This document shows, piece after piece, positions 1 to 6,526 of a DNA stretch of 7,706 bases (position 1 is its first letter; the number at the start of each line of letters is the position of its first letter). The stretch is taken from positions 1 through 7,706 of the forward strand of contig DUOU01000081.1 in the NCBI GenBank assembly GCA_012838685.1, written 5' to 3'. The notes below the pieces were generated by a model. The model was given only the letters and a program-made list of their open reading frames with translations. It was not told the DNA's origin and made no database searches. The DNA comes from Bacteroidota bacterium. GTDB taxonomy: Bacteria > Bacteroidota > Bacteroidia > Bacteroidales > VadinHA17. Both the position numbers and the translations under genes were made by a program.

Positions 1-728
1 ATCCCCATGTTCTCCGCCAAGATCCCCGAAAAGTATTGGGTGCCCCGCTTCAGGTCGTCAGTCAACAACATCCTGTTGGCGCTCTCCCCCATATCGTTTA
101 TGTTCATGAAGATATTGGCCTGCTCCATCTGGCTGACTCCCAGGTAGAAATCTCCCATCTCCCCGTCGTCCAGTATTTTGGCCACTCTCATTATCTTTCT
201 TATTGTTGTCTCCTCTTCCGATGGCGCGAACGGGGCATTGTCCGGGAGCGGGTCGGTATCCTTGAACCGTATCATTATCTCTTCTCCCTCATTGATGCCT
301 ATAATGTTTGACAACCTGCTGTTTATAAACACTTCGCCCTTAGGAACCGCCAGTGAATCAACTCCGTGAAAGAGAAAAAAGTTGGCCTCCACACCGTAAA
401 TATTTATATCCAAGGCGGAGGCGTTTGTGGAGAAGTTCTGGCAATAGCCGTCGGCTTCCAGTATCGCGGTGCTCTTCTCGCCGGAAATTTCGGCCAAGGT
501 GTCGGCCAATGAGGGGCTGAAATACCGTGTTCCGGTGGAGATCTCTATATCGGTGTTGCCCAGACGGGAATAGACGGATGACCTCAGGCTCTTTCTTACC
601 GAAAATCCCGTAAAAAGTGAACCGGTGACGATGGCGGCCAGCAGCAGGGTGATAAGAAACTGGTAAACCGCGTCTTTTTTGTTGTGGAGCAACGACTTGA
701 GAGCTATCTTGAGTAGGTTCCTGTTCAC
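1..728 (-). CDS. ABC transporter permease, MacB/FtsX-like, N-terminal part (runs off the window)
   Basis: Likely inner-membrane permease partner of the ATPase encoded just upstream. Translation from a GTG at 728-726 is open for 242 codons to the window edge, so the C-terminus is missing. A TAA lies two codons before this GTG and there is no early in-frame ATG, so GTG is the best start; no clear Shine-Dalgarno precedes it. A short basic cytoplasmic N-terminus (RNLLKIALKSLLHNKK) leads into one hydrophobic segment at about residues 22-42, then GFSVRKSLR and a long polar region expected to lie outside the inner membrane. This is the layout of FtsX/MacB permeases: TM1, a large periplasmic domain, then three more helices, which would fall outside the window. 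From memory, the VRxSLR motif after TM1 is common in a large permease family with GDSVRGSLR-like sequences. It lies 50 bases after the ATPase stop on the same strand, so co-transcription is likely. The substrate cannot be read from the sequence. Confidence 0.8.
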   Translation of the reverse strand, partial: MNRNLLKIALKSLLHNKKDAVYQFLITLLLAAIVTGSLFTGFSVRKSLRSSVYSRLGNTDIEISTGTRYFSPSLADTLAEISGEKSTAILEADGYCQNFSTNASALDINIYGVEANFFLFHGVDSLAVPKGEVFINSRLSNIIGINEGEEIMIRFKDTDPLPDNAPFAPSEEETTIRKIMRVAKILDDGEMGDFYLGVSQMEQANIFMNINDMGESANRMLLTDDLKRGTQYFSGILAENMG

Positions 729-778
729 TTTTTATACTGTTTGTTCGATATCCCGATGCTAATCGACGGTTTTTTTCT

Positions 779-1435
779 TCAAGCCTCCCGGTCCAGATGT
801 ATCTTTCTTCCCATTTTATCCGCCAGGGCGGGGGAGTGGGTGGCGGTGATTATGGTAAGCCCCATCTCCTTGTTCAGCTCTACCATCAGGTTTCCGAGAA
901 TATCGGCATTTTTGGCGTCCAATGATCCTGTGGGCTCGTCGGCCAAAAGTATCGCCGGCTTGTTGATAAGCGCCCTTACCAAAGAGGCTCTCTGGGCCTC
1001 CCCTCCGGATACTACGGCCGGATATTTGTCGGATATCCTCTCAATGCCTACCCTCTTCATCAATCTGTCGGCATATTTCACCTTTTCGGCGTATACCTCA
1101 TCGGTTATCTTATTGGCGAAAAGAGGGAGCATTATATTCTCGATGATGGTCAGGTGTGGCATCAGCAGATGCTCCTGGAACACGAAGCCGATGTTTCGGT
1201 TCCGGTAGGAGGCCGACTCGTCGGCAGTGAAGGTCAGTATAGACCTTCTGTTGAACAGCACCTCTCCCTTATCGGGCTTGTCAAGCGACCCTATAATGTT
1301 TATCAGCGTCGTTTTGCCAGAACCGGAGGGGCCCGTGACGGCAAGCATACTGTTGGCGTCGACAGTCAGGGAGAAATCGGTAAAAACAGCTCCCCGCCCA
1401 TGAAACGATTTCGTTATCTTTTTTATCTCTATCAT
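779..1435 (-). CDS. ABC transporter ATP-binding protein, LolD/MacB type
   Basis: Cytoplasmic ATPase that would power the adjacent permease. All nucleotide-binding motifs are present in the 218-residue protein: Walker A GPSGSGKT at 35-42, Q-loop glutamine at 87 (FVFQEH), signature VSGGE at 142-146, Walker B ILLADE at 162-167, D-loop SLD at 171-173 and switch histidine 200 (ATHS). The length and the LADEPTGSLD stretch are typical of the LolD/MacB/FtsE group, whose partners extract lipoproteins, export peptides or macrolides, or act mechanically rather than importing solutes. The signature has V for the usual L and E for Q; the E is common in LolD-like proteins. The ATG overlaps the glycosyltransferase stop as ATGA (1435-1432), so the two genes are probably translationally coupled. 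The family call is firm, but the cargo is unknown. Confidence 0.95.
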   Translation of the reverse strand: MIEIKKITKSFHGRGAVFTDFSLTVDANSMLAVTGPSGSGKTTLINIIGSLDKPDKGEVLFNRRSILTFTADESASYRNRNIGFVFQEHLLMPHLTIIENIMLPLFANKITDEVYAEKVKYADRLMKRVGIERISDKYPAVVSGGEAQRASLVRALINKPAILLADEPTGSLDAKNADILGNLMVELNKEMGLTIITATHSPALADKMGRKIHLDREA

Positions 1436-2733
1436 GTTGTTTTCCGCGATTTGTTGTACACATCGGAGATGCCGACCGACATACGCCGCATGGAGAGGTT
1501 CTCGGCCACCCCTTTTTTGCCTTTGGCCCCCAGGTCATGGATTTTTTCTTTGTCGTTTATCAGTGCGGCCAGATTTTTCGCCAACTCCCCGACCGTGTCG
1601 GGCGAATATGTTATGCCTCCCCCGGTATGGGCGATAATCTCGGGGAAAGCTCCGGTGTGGGGCATGACGACAGGTATGCCCGCGCTGTTGGCTTCAAGTA
1701 TGTATAGGCCATATCCGTCATATTTGCTTACCGGCACGGAGATAATGTCCACCGATTTCAGGAAATCTATCTTTCCGTTGCCCGTAAATTCGTCGAACAA
1801 CTCGAAATAGTTGTCCAACCCTCTCCGTTTTATCTTTTTCTTTTGTCTGGAGACAAACGGCTTATCCTCACCGGTGAAACCACCGCAGGCCAGGAGTTTC
1901 AGGTCGGAAAACCTGCCGCTCTCCTTTAGCAAGATGAAGGCATCAACCATCTTGTCAAATCCGTTATAATCGTTCATCCTGCTAAAAAAACCTATCGAAG
2001 GGTTGTTTGAGGGTTTTTCCGGCCACTCAACGGGCTCGGGATCGAATCCTATAGGGACCACATCCACCTTTTCGGGGTCGGCACCGGTTTTGCCCACAAA
2101 AAGCTCTTTATAGTAATTACTCGGAGTTATGAACCTGTCTATACATCCCGCCTGCTCTCCCATCAGTTCCCACGCTTTGCTCCTGTAGGGCTCTTTCATA
2201 TCCTCTATCCAGTCATCTTCGTTCAACAGTGAGCAGACAATGTTGATGTCGCTGTTCTTCTGTTTGATAAGTTTGCCGAGACCCATTATCAAGGCGTTCG
2301 AGAGGTGTATAATATCTGGTGCTCCATCTTTGGAGATAAATCGCAGCAACCTCTCCACCTCATGCTCCTGGAAACTGTTGTCGCCGCTGATCATGTTGAG
2401 CGTCATATCCTCAAGACCATCCGTGTTGGTGGAGCCCGACATTTTGGAGGCCAACTTCAGCAAAGGCGGGGAGTCCAGGATCTTGTCCCAGAAGGGCGAC
2501 ATATTTCGGAGTACCTTTACCTTATCGCGGAGGAACATGGATATGGCCCCGAAAAAGACCTCTTTCTCGAATCCGGGATCCCGTAACGACTTGTCGGGCG
2601 GCAGGTACAACGGCACCGCTCTGGCCGAAATGCCGGGAACCTTTTTTATCGCCCTGAGGTAGAGCATATCGCGGTAACAGTTGGCGCAATAGAACTCCGA
2701 GCCGGATCCCGTTATCAAGTAAACAACCTTCAT
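1432..2733 (-). CDS. Glycosyltransferase, GT-B fold, family 4-like, with N-terminal CxxC
   Basis: Predicted cytosolic sugar transferase of 433 residues, probably using a nucleotide sugar. The start is ATG 2733-2731 (MKVVYLITGSGSEFYC), where the first strand and Gly-rich loop of the GT-B fold begin. An upstream in-frame TTG at 2781 would add 16 residues that look like translated leader. GAGGAG abuts the ATG. C-terminal GT4 hallmarks are GFFSRM at about 248-253 and YGLYILEANSAGIPVV at 341-356, followed by GAFPEI. Two usual nucleotide-sugar contacts are altered: the first acid of the EX7E motif is D339 (E347 is kept), and the usual KG after the Arg strand is N257-G258. C16 and C19 form CxxC followed by YRD; I recall similar N-termini in uncharacterised GT4 proteins, but know no function for them. 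It is the first gene of the minus-strand operon with the ABC genes and is divergent from the cyclase, so a lipid acceptor is plausible but inferred. Confidence 0.87.
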   Translation of the reverse strand: MKVVYLITGSGSEFYCANCYRDMLYLRAIKKVPGISARAVPLYLPPDKSLRDPGFEKEVFFGAISMFLRDKVKVLRNMSPFWDKILDSPPLLKLASKMSGSTNTDGLEDMTLNMISGDNSFQEHEVERLLRFISKDGAPDIIHLSNALIMGLGKLIKQKNSDINIVCSLLNEDDWIEDMKEPYRSKAWELMGEQAGCIDRFITPSNYYKELFVGKTGADPEKVDVVPIGFDPEPVEWPEKPSNNPSIGFFSRMNDYNGFDKMVDAFILLKESGRFSDLKLLACGGFTGEDKPFVSRQKKKIKRRGLDNYFELFDEFTGNGKIDFLKSVDIISVPVSKYDGYGLYILEANSAGIPVVMPHTGAFPEIIAHTGGGITYSPDTVGELAKNLAALINDKEKIHDLGAKGKKGVAENLSMRRMSVGISDVYNKSRKTT

Positions 2734-2778
2734 CTCCTCACATTTCCAATAAAAGTAACCATAAAATCCAATACGTCC

Positions 2779-2810
2779 CAAAACTAACAGATTAGAACGG
2801 CAAATTTTAA
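2779..2810 (-). promoter_or_regulatory. Possible promoter of the glycosyltransferase-ABC operon
   Basis: On the minus strand TAGTTTTG (2786-2779) matches the Bacteroidota -7 consensus TAnnTTTG exactly. Twenty bases upstream lies TTAA (2810-2807), a weak -33 element. A better TTTG (2804-2801) sits only 14 bases upstream, which is too close. Transcription would begin near 2772, leaving a leader of about 40 bases before the ATG at 2733. The -33 region overlaps the left arm of the inverted repeat at 2795-2835, which suggests that a protein bound there could control this promoter. Confidence 0.45.
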
Positions 2811-2835
2811 CGTAACTTTAATAAATCTGCCGTTC
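2795..2835. repeat. Inverted repeat in the divergent cyclase/glycosyltransferase control region
   Basis: GAACGGCAAATTT (2795-2807) and AAATCTGCCGTTC (2823-2835) are 13-base arms that pair at 12 positions around a 15-base AT-rich centre. The outer 8 bases, GAACGGCA/TGCCGTTC, are perfect. No T-run follows either arm, so it is not an intrinsic terminator. Its position near the middle of the 168-base divergent gap, over the -33 region of the minus-strand promoter, fits an operator for a dimeric regulator. I do not recognise the binding protein. I see no good plus-strand TAnnTTTG for the cyclase; the nearest is TAACTTTA at 2813-2820, between the arms. Confidence 0.6.
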
Positions 2836-2901
2836 AATCAAGGATTTTTCATTTTTTGGTTGGCGACATTATCGGTATTTTTACCTCAAAACTTTTTTGG
2901 T

Positions 2902-4608
2902 ATGACTGATACAATAAAACTTCTTGAAAATTATCTTCTTTCCAACAGGAACGAAGAGGGGGTATGGGACGGGGAACTGTCATCCAGCGCCATATCGACA
3001 TCCGTTGCCTGTTTCGCCCTCCATTCGATAGATAAGGAGAGATATGCCCAGCAGATAAAAAATGGTGTCGCCTGGTTGCATAACGACATGAAAAATGACG
3101 GCAGTTGGGGCGATTCGCGCGAGAGTCCTTCCAATATGACCGCCACCTTGCTGTCGTACGCCGCGCTCTTCGCGTGCGACAAGCCTTCGGAGGCCACAAG
3201 GAATTATCTTATAAAAAAATTCGGTGGGAGCGAGGATGATAAGGTGATAAAGGGGGTGCTCGATTATTACGGCACGGACTTGACTTTTTCCGCCCCTATC
3301 CTGGTGATGTGCGCCGCCGCGGGGGTCATCAAGTCATGGAGCAAAGTGCCGCAACTGCCCTTTGGGCTGGCACGGCTTCCCCAGTCGATGTTCAGGTTTT
3401 TGCGGCTTCCTGTTGTCAGTTACGCCATTCCGGCGCTGATAGCCGTGGGGATACTGCGACACCGGAAAGGGAAGAAGGGGTTGTTATACCGAAGCAGGGA
3501 GCGCTCCATACCTTCATGCTTGCGGGTTTTGGCGAAGCTTCAACCTTCACATGGCGGTTTTCTTGAGGCGGCGCCGCTGACAGGTTTCACGGCCATGTGC
3601 CTGGCTCATGCCGGGTTTGTCGACCTTGAGGCGACCCAAAAGTCGGCCTCTTTCCTGGTTTCCACGGTAAGGGAGGATGGCTCCTGGCCAATAGATACCG
3701 ATCTCGCCCAGTGGAACACCTCGTTGGCCGTCAACGCTTTGGGAGAGAACACGCCCGATAAGGAAAAGATATCGTCGATAATTAAAAAACGCCAGTTCAA
3801 GGAGAAGCACCCTTTTACCGGGGCTATCCCCGGAGGTTGGGGGTGGACCGGATTGCCGGGAGCCGTGCCGGATGCCGACGACACTTCGGCCGCCTTGGTC
3901 GCCTTGCACCACCTGGATGGAGGCCTCCTTTCGGATGAGATCATCAACGGAATAAACTGGCTTTTGGAACTGCAGAACAGCGACGGCGGGATACCCACCT
4001 TCGCCAAAGGGTGGGGCAAGCTTCCGTTTGACAGAAGCTCGCCCGACATCTCCGCGCATACGCTCAGAGCCTTCGCCATCTGGAAGAATAAACTGCCGGA
4101 GGAGCTGCGAAAGAGGGTAGCAAAATCCTCCGCCAGGATTATTGAATGGCTTGCCGGCATCCAGGCCGACAATGGCTCTTTGACACCACTTTGGTTCGGC
4201 GATCAGGAGGCTGAAGACGAAAGCTCCCCGGTTTACGGAACCGCCGTAGCCCTGGAGCATCTGGCCGGATACGACGATGAGACGGCCCGAAAGATCGTGG
4301 CGAAGGGGATAGGGTTCCTGAAAAACAGTGTGAATGAAGATGGTGGCTGGGGAGGAAATATAGGTGTAGCCTCAAAGCTTATTGTCACCTCGAGGGTGGT
4401 CATCGCTCTGGTCAACAACAAAATAACCGGCGGTCTGATCGAAAGGGGAGGAGAGTTTATAGTCAACTCCCTGAAAAATGGGGTAGAGAACGGGCCTGTT
4501 GAACCTATAGGGCTTTATTTCGCGCGACTGTGGTATTCGGAGAAACTTTATGGCGTATATTTTCCCCTGTTGGCGCTAAAGAAAATAGAGCGATTTTGCC
4601 GGAAATAG
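2902..4608 (+). CDS. Squalene-hopene cyclase-like class II terpene cyclase
   Basis: Predicted class II (protonation-initiated) isoprenoid cyclase of 568 residues, in a family whose characterised members turn squalene into hopene and bind the inner membrane. The ATG at 2902 (MTDTIKLLENYLL) is chosen because homology starts there; a TTG at 2860 would add 14 unconvincing residues. Similarity to squalene-hopene cyclase runs end to end: the N-terminal GVWDGELS region, NDGSWGD (65-71), the LPVVSYAIPALIA stretch (169-181), EDGSWPIDTDLAQW (258-271), the general-acid motif DADDT (324-328), SPDISAHTL (380-388), which carries H386 at the position of the histidine paired with the acid in the Alicyclobacillus enzyme, NEDGGWGG (478-485) and YFPLLAL (553-559). 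Several QW-type repeats are visible. It is about 60 residues shorter than a typical cyclase of about 630, including about 15 fewer residues between the acid motif and the histidine. No squalene-forming enzyme lies in the window, so the substrate is uncertain. It is divergent from the glycosyltransferase-ABC operon. Confidence 0.9.
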   Translation: MTDTIKLLENYLLSNRNEEGVWDGELSSSAISTSVACFALHSIDKERYAQQIKNGVAWLHNDMKNDGSWGDSRESPSNMTATLLSYAALFACDKPSEATRNYLIKKFGGSEDDKVIKGVLDYYGTDLTFSAPILVMCAAAGVIKSWSKVPQLPFGLARLPQSMFRFLRLPVVSYAIPALIAVGILRHRKGKKGLLYRSRERSIPSCLRVLAKLQPSHGGFLEAAPLTGFTAMCLAHAGFVDLEATQKSASFLVSTVREDGSWPIDTDLAQWNTSLAVNALGENTPDKEKISSIIKKRQFKEKHPFTGAIPGGWGWTGLPGAVPDADDTSAALVALHHLDGGLLSDEIINGINWLLELQNSDGGIPTFAKGWGKLPFDRSSPDISAHTLRAFAIWKNKLPEELRKRVAKSSARIIEWLAGIQADNGSLTPLWFGDQEAEDESSPVYGTAVALEHLAGYDDETARKIVAKGIGFLKNSVNEDGGWGGNIGVASKLIVTSRVVIALVNNKITGGLIERGGEFIVNSLKNGVENGPVEPIGLYFARLWYSEKLYGVYFPLLALKKIERFCRK

Positions 4609-4658
4609 TCGGTTGTTCTTTGGATAAGAAGTTTTGGATAGTTAGGAGCGTTTCGCCG

Positions 4659-4703
4659 AAAAAAAAAAGGGACAATACCCCGGATGATCGCGGGTATTGC
4701 CCC
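4659..4703 (-). terminator. Intrinsic terminator of the peroxiredoxin gene
   Basis: GGGACAATACCC (4669-4680) and GGGTATTGCCCC (4692-4703) form a 12-base stem with one A-C mismatch around an 11-base loop. Read on the minus strand, the stem is followed directly by ten T residues (A-run 4659-4668 on the plus strand), the classic Rho-independent form. It lies about 60 bases after the peroxiredoxin stop. On the plus strand the hairpin is followed by CTCAAAAAA rather than Ts, so it is a poor terminator for the convergent cyclase gene. I found no separate plus-strand terminator in 4609-4762. Confidence 0.88.
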
Positions 4704-4762
4704 CTCAAAAAACCCTAACCTATCAACTAAACCTAGTGAACAGACAAAAAAAGTGTGGGATT

Positions 4763-5473
4763 TTACTTGCCCAGTTTCGACTCTACCTCCTCTTTGGAGA
4801 TCTTTTTAGTGCAGAAGAACCAGTCGTAGCAGTGCAGATCCTTTTCTTTCCCTTCCATACGGTCCTTGGCCGCTCCGCATGAGCCCGCCGGAGGAACGAT
4901 AACTTCGTCGCCCGGACGCCAGTCGGCCGGCAACGCCACGCCAAAGTTATCCACTGTCTGCAATCCTATCAGCACCCTCTTGATCTCATCAAAGTTTCTT
5001 CCCAATGACAGTGGATAATACATGATGGCGCGGACAATATTTTTGGGATCGATGTAGAATACCGCCCTGACAGCCGATGTGGTGCTCTCTTCCGGTTGGA
5101 TCATTCCGTAGAGTTTGGCCACGTTCATGGAGATATCTTCCACCAGCGGGAATTTGACCTCGATATTCTTCATCCCTTTATAGTCAATTTTCTCTTTTAT
5201 GGTGCGTAACCAGGCAATGTGGCTGAACAGTCCGTCAATTGAGAGTCCCACCAGTTGGCAGTTCAAATCTTCAAACTCTTTGGCCATACTTCCGAAAGTC
5301 ATGAATTCCGATGTACATACGGGGGTAAAGTCGGCCGGGTGGCTGAACAATATTTTCCATTTTCCCTTGAAATCTTCCGGAAAGTTGATCTTTCCCTGTG
5401 TTGTCACCGCTGTGAATGAAGGAGCCTTTTCGCCTATGCGAGGCATCGGGTTTACGTTGCTTGTTGTTTCCAT
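4763..5473 (-). CDS. Peroxiredoxin, Prx6 / archaeal thioredoxin-peroxidase type
   Basis: Cytosolic thiol peroxidase of 236 residues that reduces hydrogen peroxide and organic hydroperoxides. The active site is PADFTPVC (46-53), giving the PxxxTxxC motif with peroxidatic C53; R136 in AVRAVFYID is the conserved catalytic arginine. The long C-terminal domain and the ending CYDWFFC (C215 and C221) identify the Prx6 subfamily as in archaeal and thermophile enzymes, rather than classical AhpC of about 187 residues. In such archaeal enzymes the C-terminal cysteines resolve the oxidised peroxidatic Cys. C72 and C199 are further cysteines. No signal peptide is present. It starts at ATG 5473-5471 without a Shine-Dalgarno and is divergent from oxyR, so induction by oxidised OxyR is likely. 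A good promoter and a strong terminator bracket it as a single-gene transcript. No AhpF-like reductase is in the window. Confidence 0.95.
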   Translation of the reverse strand: METTSNVNPMPRIGEKAPSFTAVTTQGKINFPEDFKGKWKILFSHPADFTPVCTSEFMTFGSMAKEFEDLNCQLVGLSIDGLFSHIAWLRTIKEKIDYKGMKNIEVKFPLVEDISMNVAKLYGMIQPEESTTSAVRAVFYIDPKNIVRAIMYYPLSLGRNFDEIKRVLIGLQTVDNFGVALPADWRPGDEVIVPPAGSCGAAKDRMEGKEKDLHCYDWFFCTKKISKEEVESKLGK

Positions 5474-5521
5474 TTTAGAAATATTTTAATTGTTGATACT
5501 AATTCGATCATTATTTCATGG

Positions 5522-5553
5522 CAAAGATAGAGCGACAAAACTTATCAATCAAA
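5522..5553 (-). promoter_or_regulatory. Peroxiredoxin promoter, Bacteroidota type
   Basis: On the minus strand TTTG (5553-5550), 20 bases, then TATCTTTG (5529-5522) matches the Bacteroidota TTTG/TAnnTTTG promoter at both boxes. The predicted start is near 5515, giving a leader of about 40 bases to the ATG at 5473. The -33 TTTG sits at the centre of the symmetric GATA/TATC array proposed as the OxyR operator. Confidence 0.8.
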
Positions 5554-5589
5554 CAGATATTTTCTATATTTGTATCGATAAAATCGATA
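5526..5589. promoter_or_regulatory. Putative OxyR operator between peroxiredoxin and oxyR
   Basis: Four half-sites are arranged with exact dyad symmetry about position 5551: GATA (5526-5529), TATC (5543-5546), GATA (5556-5559) and TATC (5573-5576), that is GATA-N13-TATC-N9-GATA-N13-TATC. The inner pair contains ATC-N9-GAT, a classic T-N11-A LysR-family box. The rightmost TATC also begins a perfect 17-base palindrome, TATCGAT-AAA-ATCGATA (5573-5589), ending two bases before the oxyR ATG. Four spaced half-sites suit an OxyR tetramer, although the spacing differs from the E. coli ATAG-N7-CTAT pattern. Short AT-rich half-sites can arise by chance, so the palindrome and the T-N11-A box are the stronger parts. 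Confidence 0.5.
5541..5572 (+). promoter_or_regulatory. oxyR promoter
   Basis: TATATTTG (5565-5572) matches the TAnnTTTG -7 consensus exactly. Twenty bases upstream is CTTA (5541-5544), a degenerate -33 box. Transcription would start near 5580, about a dozen bases before the ATG at 5592 and inside the 17-base palindrome at 5573-5589, an arrangement that suits autoregulation. The weak -33 compared with the divergent peroxiredoxin promoter fits low-level expression of a regulator. Confidence 0.6.
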
Positions 5590-5591
5590 AC

Positions 5592-6518
5592 ATGACAATT
5601 CAACAACTGGAATACATTGTCGCCGTGGACGAACACCGCCATTTTGTGAGGGCCGCCGAATCCTGTAACGTAACGCAATCGACGCTCAGCGCTATGATCC
5701 TGAAACTGGAATCGGAATTTGACACGGTGATATTCGATCGTAATGCTCATCCGGTGGTTCCCACCCCCATGGGCAGAAAGATAATTGACCAGGCCAGGGT
5801 GATACTCTTCAACAAGTCGCAGTTAGAGGAGCTTATCTTCATGGAAAAGACCGGAGTGGCGGGTTCTGTGGCTTTGGGCGTAATACCCACAATAGCTCCC
5901 TACGTGTTGCCTAAGTTCCTGAAAGAGGTGGCGGATAACCACAAAGAGATAGATCTGAAGGTTTCGGAGCTGACAACGGCCACCATAACGGAGAAACTTC
6001 GAAAGGCGGAGTTGGATATGGCCATATTGGCGACCCCTTTGGAGGAGCCGGGCATTCTGGAGATACCGTTGTATTACGAGAAGTTTGTCGCCTATATATC
6101 CCCGGTCGAGGCTATCTATGAGATGAAAGAGATATCTTCCCATGAGATGCCGACGGAAAAGATGTGGGTGTTGCAGGAGGGCCACTGTCTGCGCGGCCAG
6201 GTTTTCAACTTCTGCGAGTCGCGGGCCTCGGCGCTGACGATGTACGAGGCGGGAAGCATAGATACTTTGATAAAAATTGTCGACGCTAACGGCGGTTATA
6301 CGGTTATACCCGAACTGCATGTCGGGTTGCTCACGGAGTCGCAACTGAGGAACATACGTCCGTTGACATCGCCCCAAACGGTACGGGAGGTGTCGCTTGT
6401 CTTCCGGGACGACTACGTGCGCGAAGGGATGCTGAACCGTATTGCCGGCATCGTCAAGAAGATAATTCCCTCGGAGATGATAGATGCCAGACTGAAGAAA
6501 TTCGCAATAAGATTATGA
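5592..6518 (+). CDS. oxyR: Hydrogen peroxide-sensing LysR-family regulator OxyR
   Basis: Cytosolic transcription factor of 308 residues that senses peroxide through a reversible disulfide and activates peroxide-defence genes. The N-terminal winged helix-turn-helix spans about residues 1-60, with FVRAAESCNVTQSTLSAMI as its HTH core; a linker helix and a periplasmic-binding-protein-like sensor domain follow. The sensing motif GHCLRGQVFNFC puts cysteines at 199 and 208, the same numbering as the redox pair of E. coli OxyR, so a peroxide-sensing role is well supported. The ATG at 5592 (MTIQQLEYIV) starts exactly where LysR homology begins; an in-frame TTG at 5490 would add 34 residues encoded by the promoter region and is rejected. 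It is divergent from the Prx6-type peroxiredoxin, its likely target, and probably autoregulated from the shared 118-base region. Confidence 0.96.
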   Translation: MTIQQLEYIVAVDEHRHFVRAAESCNVTQSTLSAMILKLESEFDTVIFDRNAHPVVPTPMGRKIIDQARVILFNKSQLEELIFMEKTGVAGSVALGVIPTIAPYVLPKFLKEVADNHKEIDLKVSELTTATITEKLRKAELDMAILATPLEEPGILEIPLYYEKFVAYISPVEAIYEMKEISSHEMPTEKMWVLQEGHCLRGQVFNFCESRASALTMYEAGSIDTLIKIVDANGGYTVIPELHVGLLTESQLRNIRPLTSPQTVREVSLVFRDDYVREGMLNRIAGIVKKIIPSEMIDARLKKFAIRL

Positions 6519-6526
6519 TTGAATCA

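Noticed and set aside
741..1810. Plus-strand open frames of 155 and 218 codons
   Set aside because: They are antisense to the ABC ATPase and glycosyltransferase, which carry full family motifs; the products show low-complexity shadow composition.
2734..2781. TTG-initiated 16-residue extension of the glycosyltransferase
   Set aside because: The extension crosses the predicted promoter -7 box and has no family similarity; the GT-B fold begins at the ATG at 2733.
2874..2885. Small palindrome GGTATTTTTACC in the cyclase leader
   Set aside because: Four-base arms around a T-run are expected by chance in AT-rich DNA; nothing else supports a function.
2860..2901. TTG-initiated 14-residue extension of the cyclase
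   Set aside because: It has no similarity to cyclase N-termini and a normal ATG follows at 2902.
3547..4260. 237-codon open frame on the minus strand inside the cyclase
   Set aside because: It lies wholly opposite the cyclase, whose plus-strand frame has conserved catalytic and QW motifs; the antisense product has no recognisable domain.
4619..4640. Direct repeat of TTTGGATA after the cyclase stop
   Set aside because: Two copies of a short AT-rich word are weak evidence, and no hairpin or T-run makes this a terminator.
5490..5591. TTG-initiated 34-residue extension of OxyR
   Set aside because: It translates the promoter and operator region; the ATG at 5592 gives the standard LysR start and places the sensor cysteines at 199 and 208.
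5823..6377. 184-codon minus-strand open frame inside oxyR
   Set aside because: It is antisense to the OxyR sensor domain and rich in Arg, Gln and Tyr as expected of a shadow frame.
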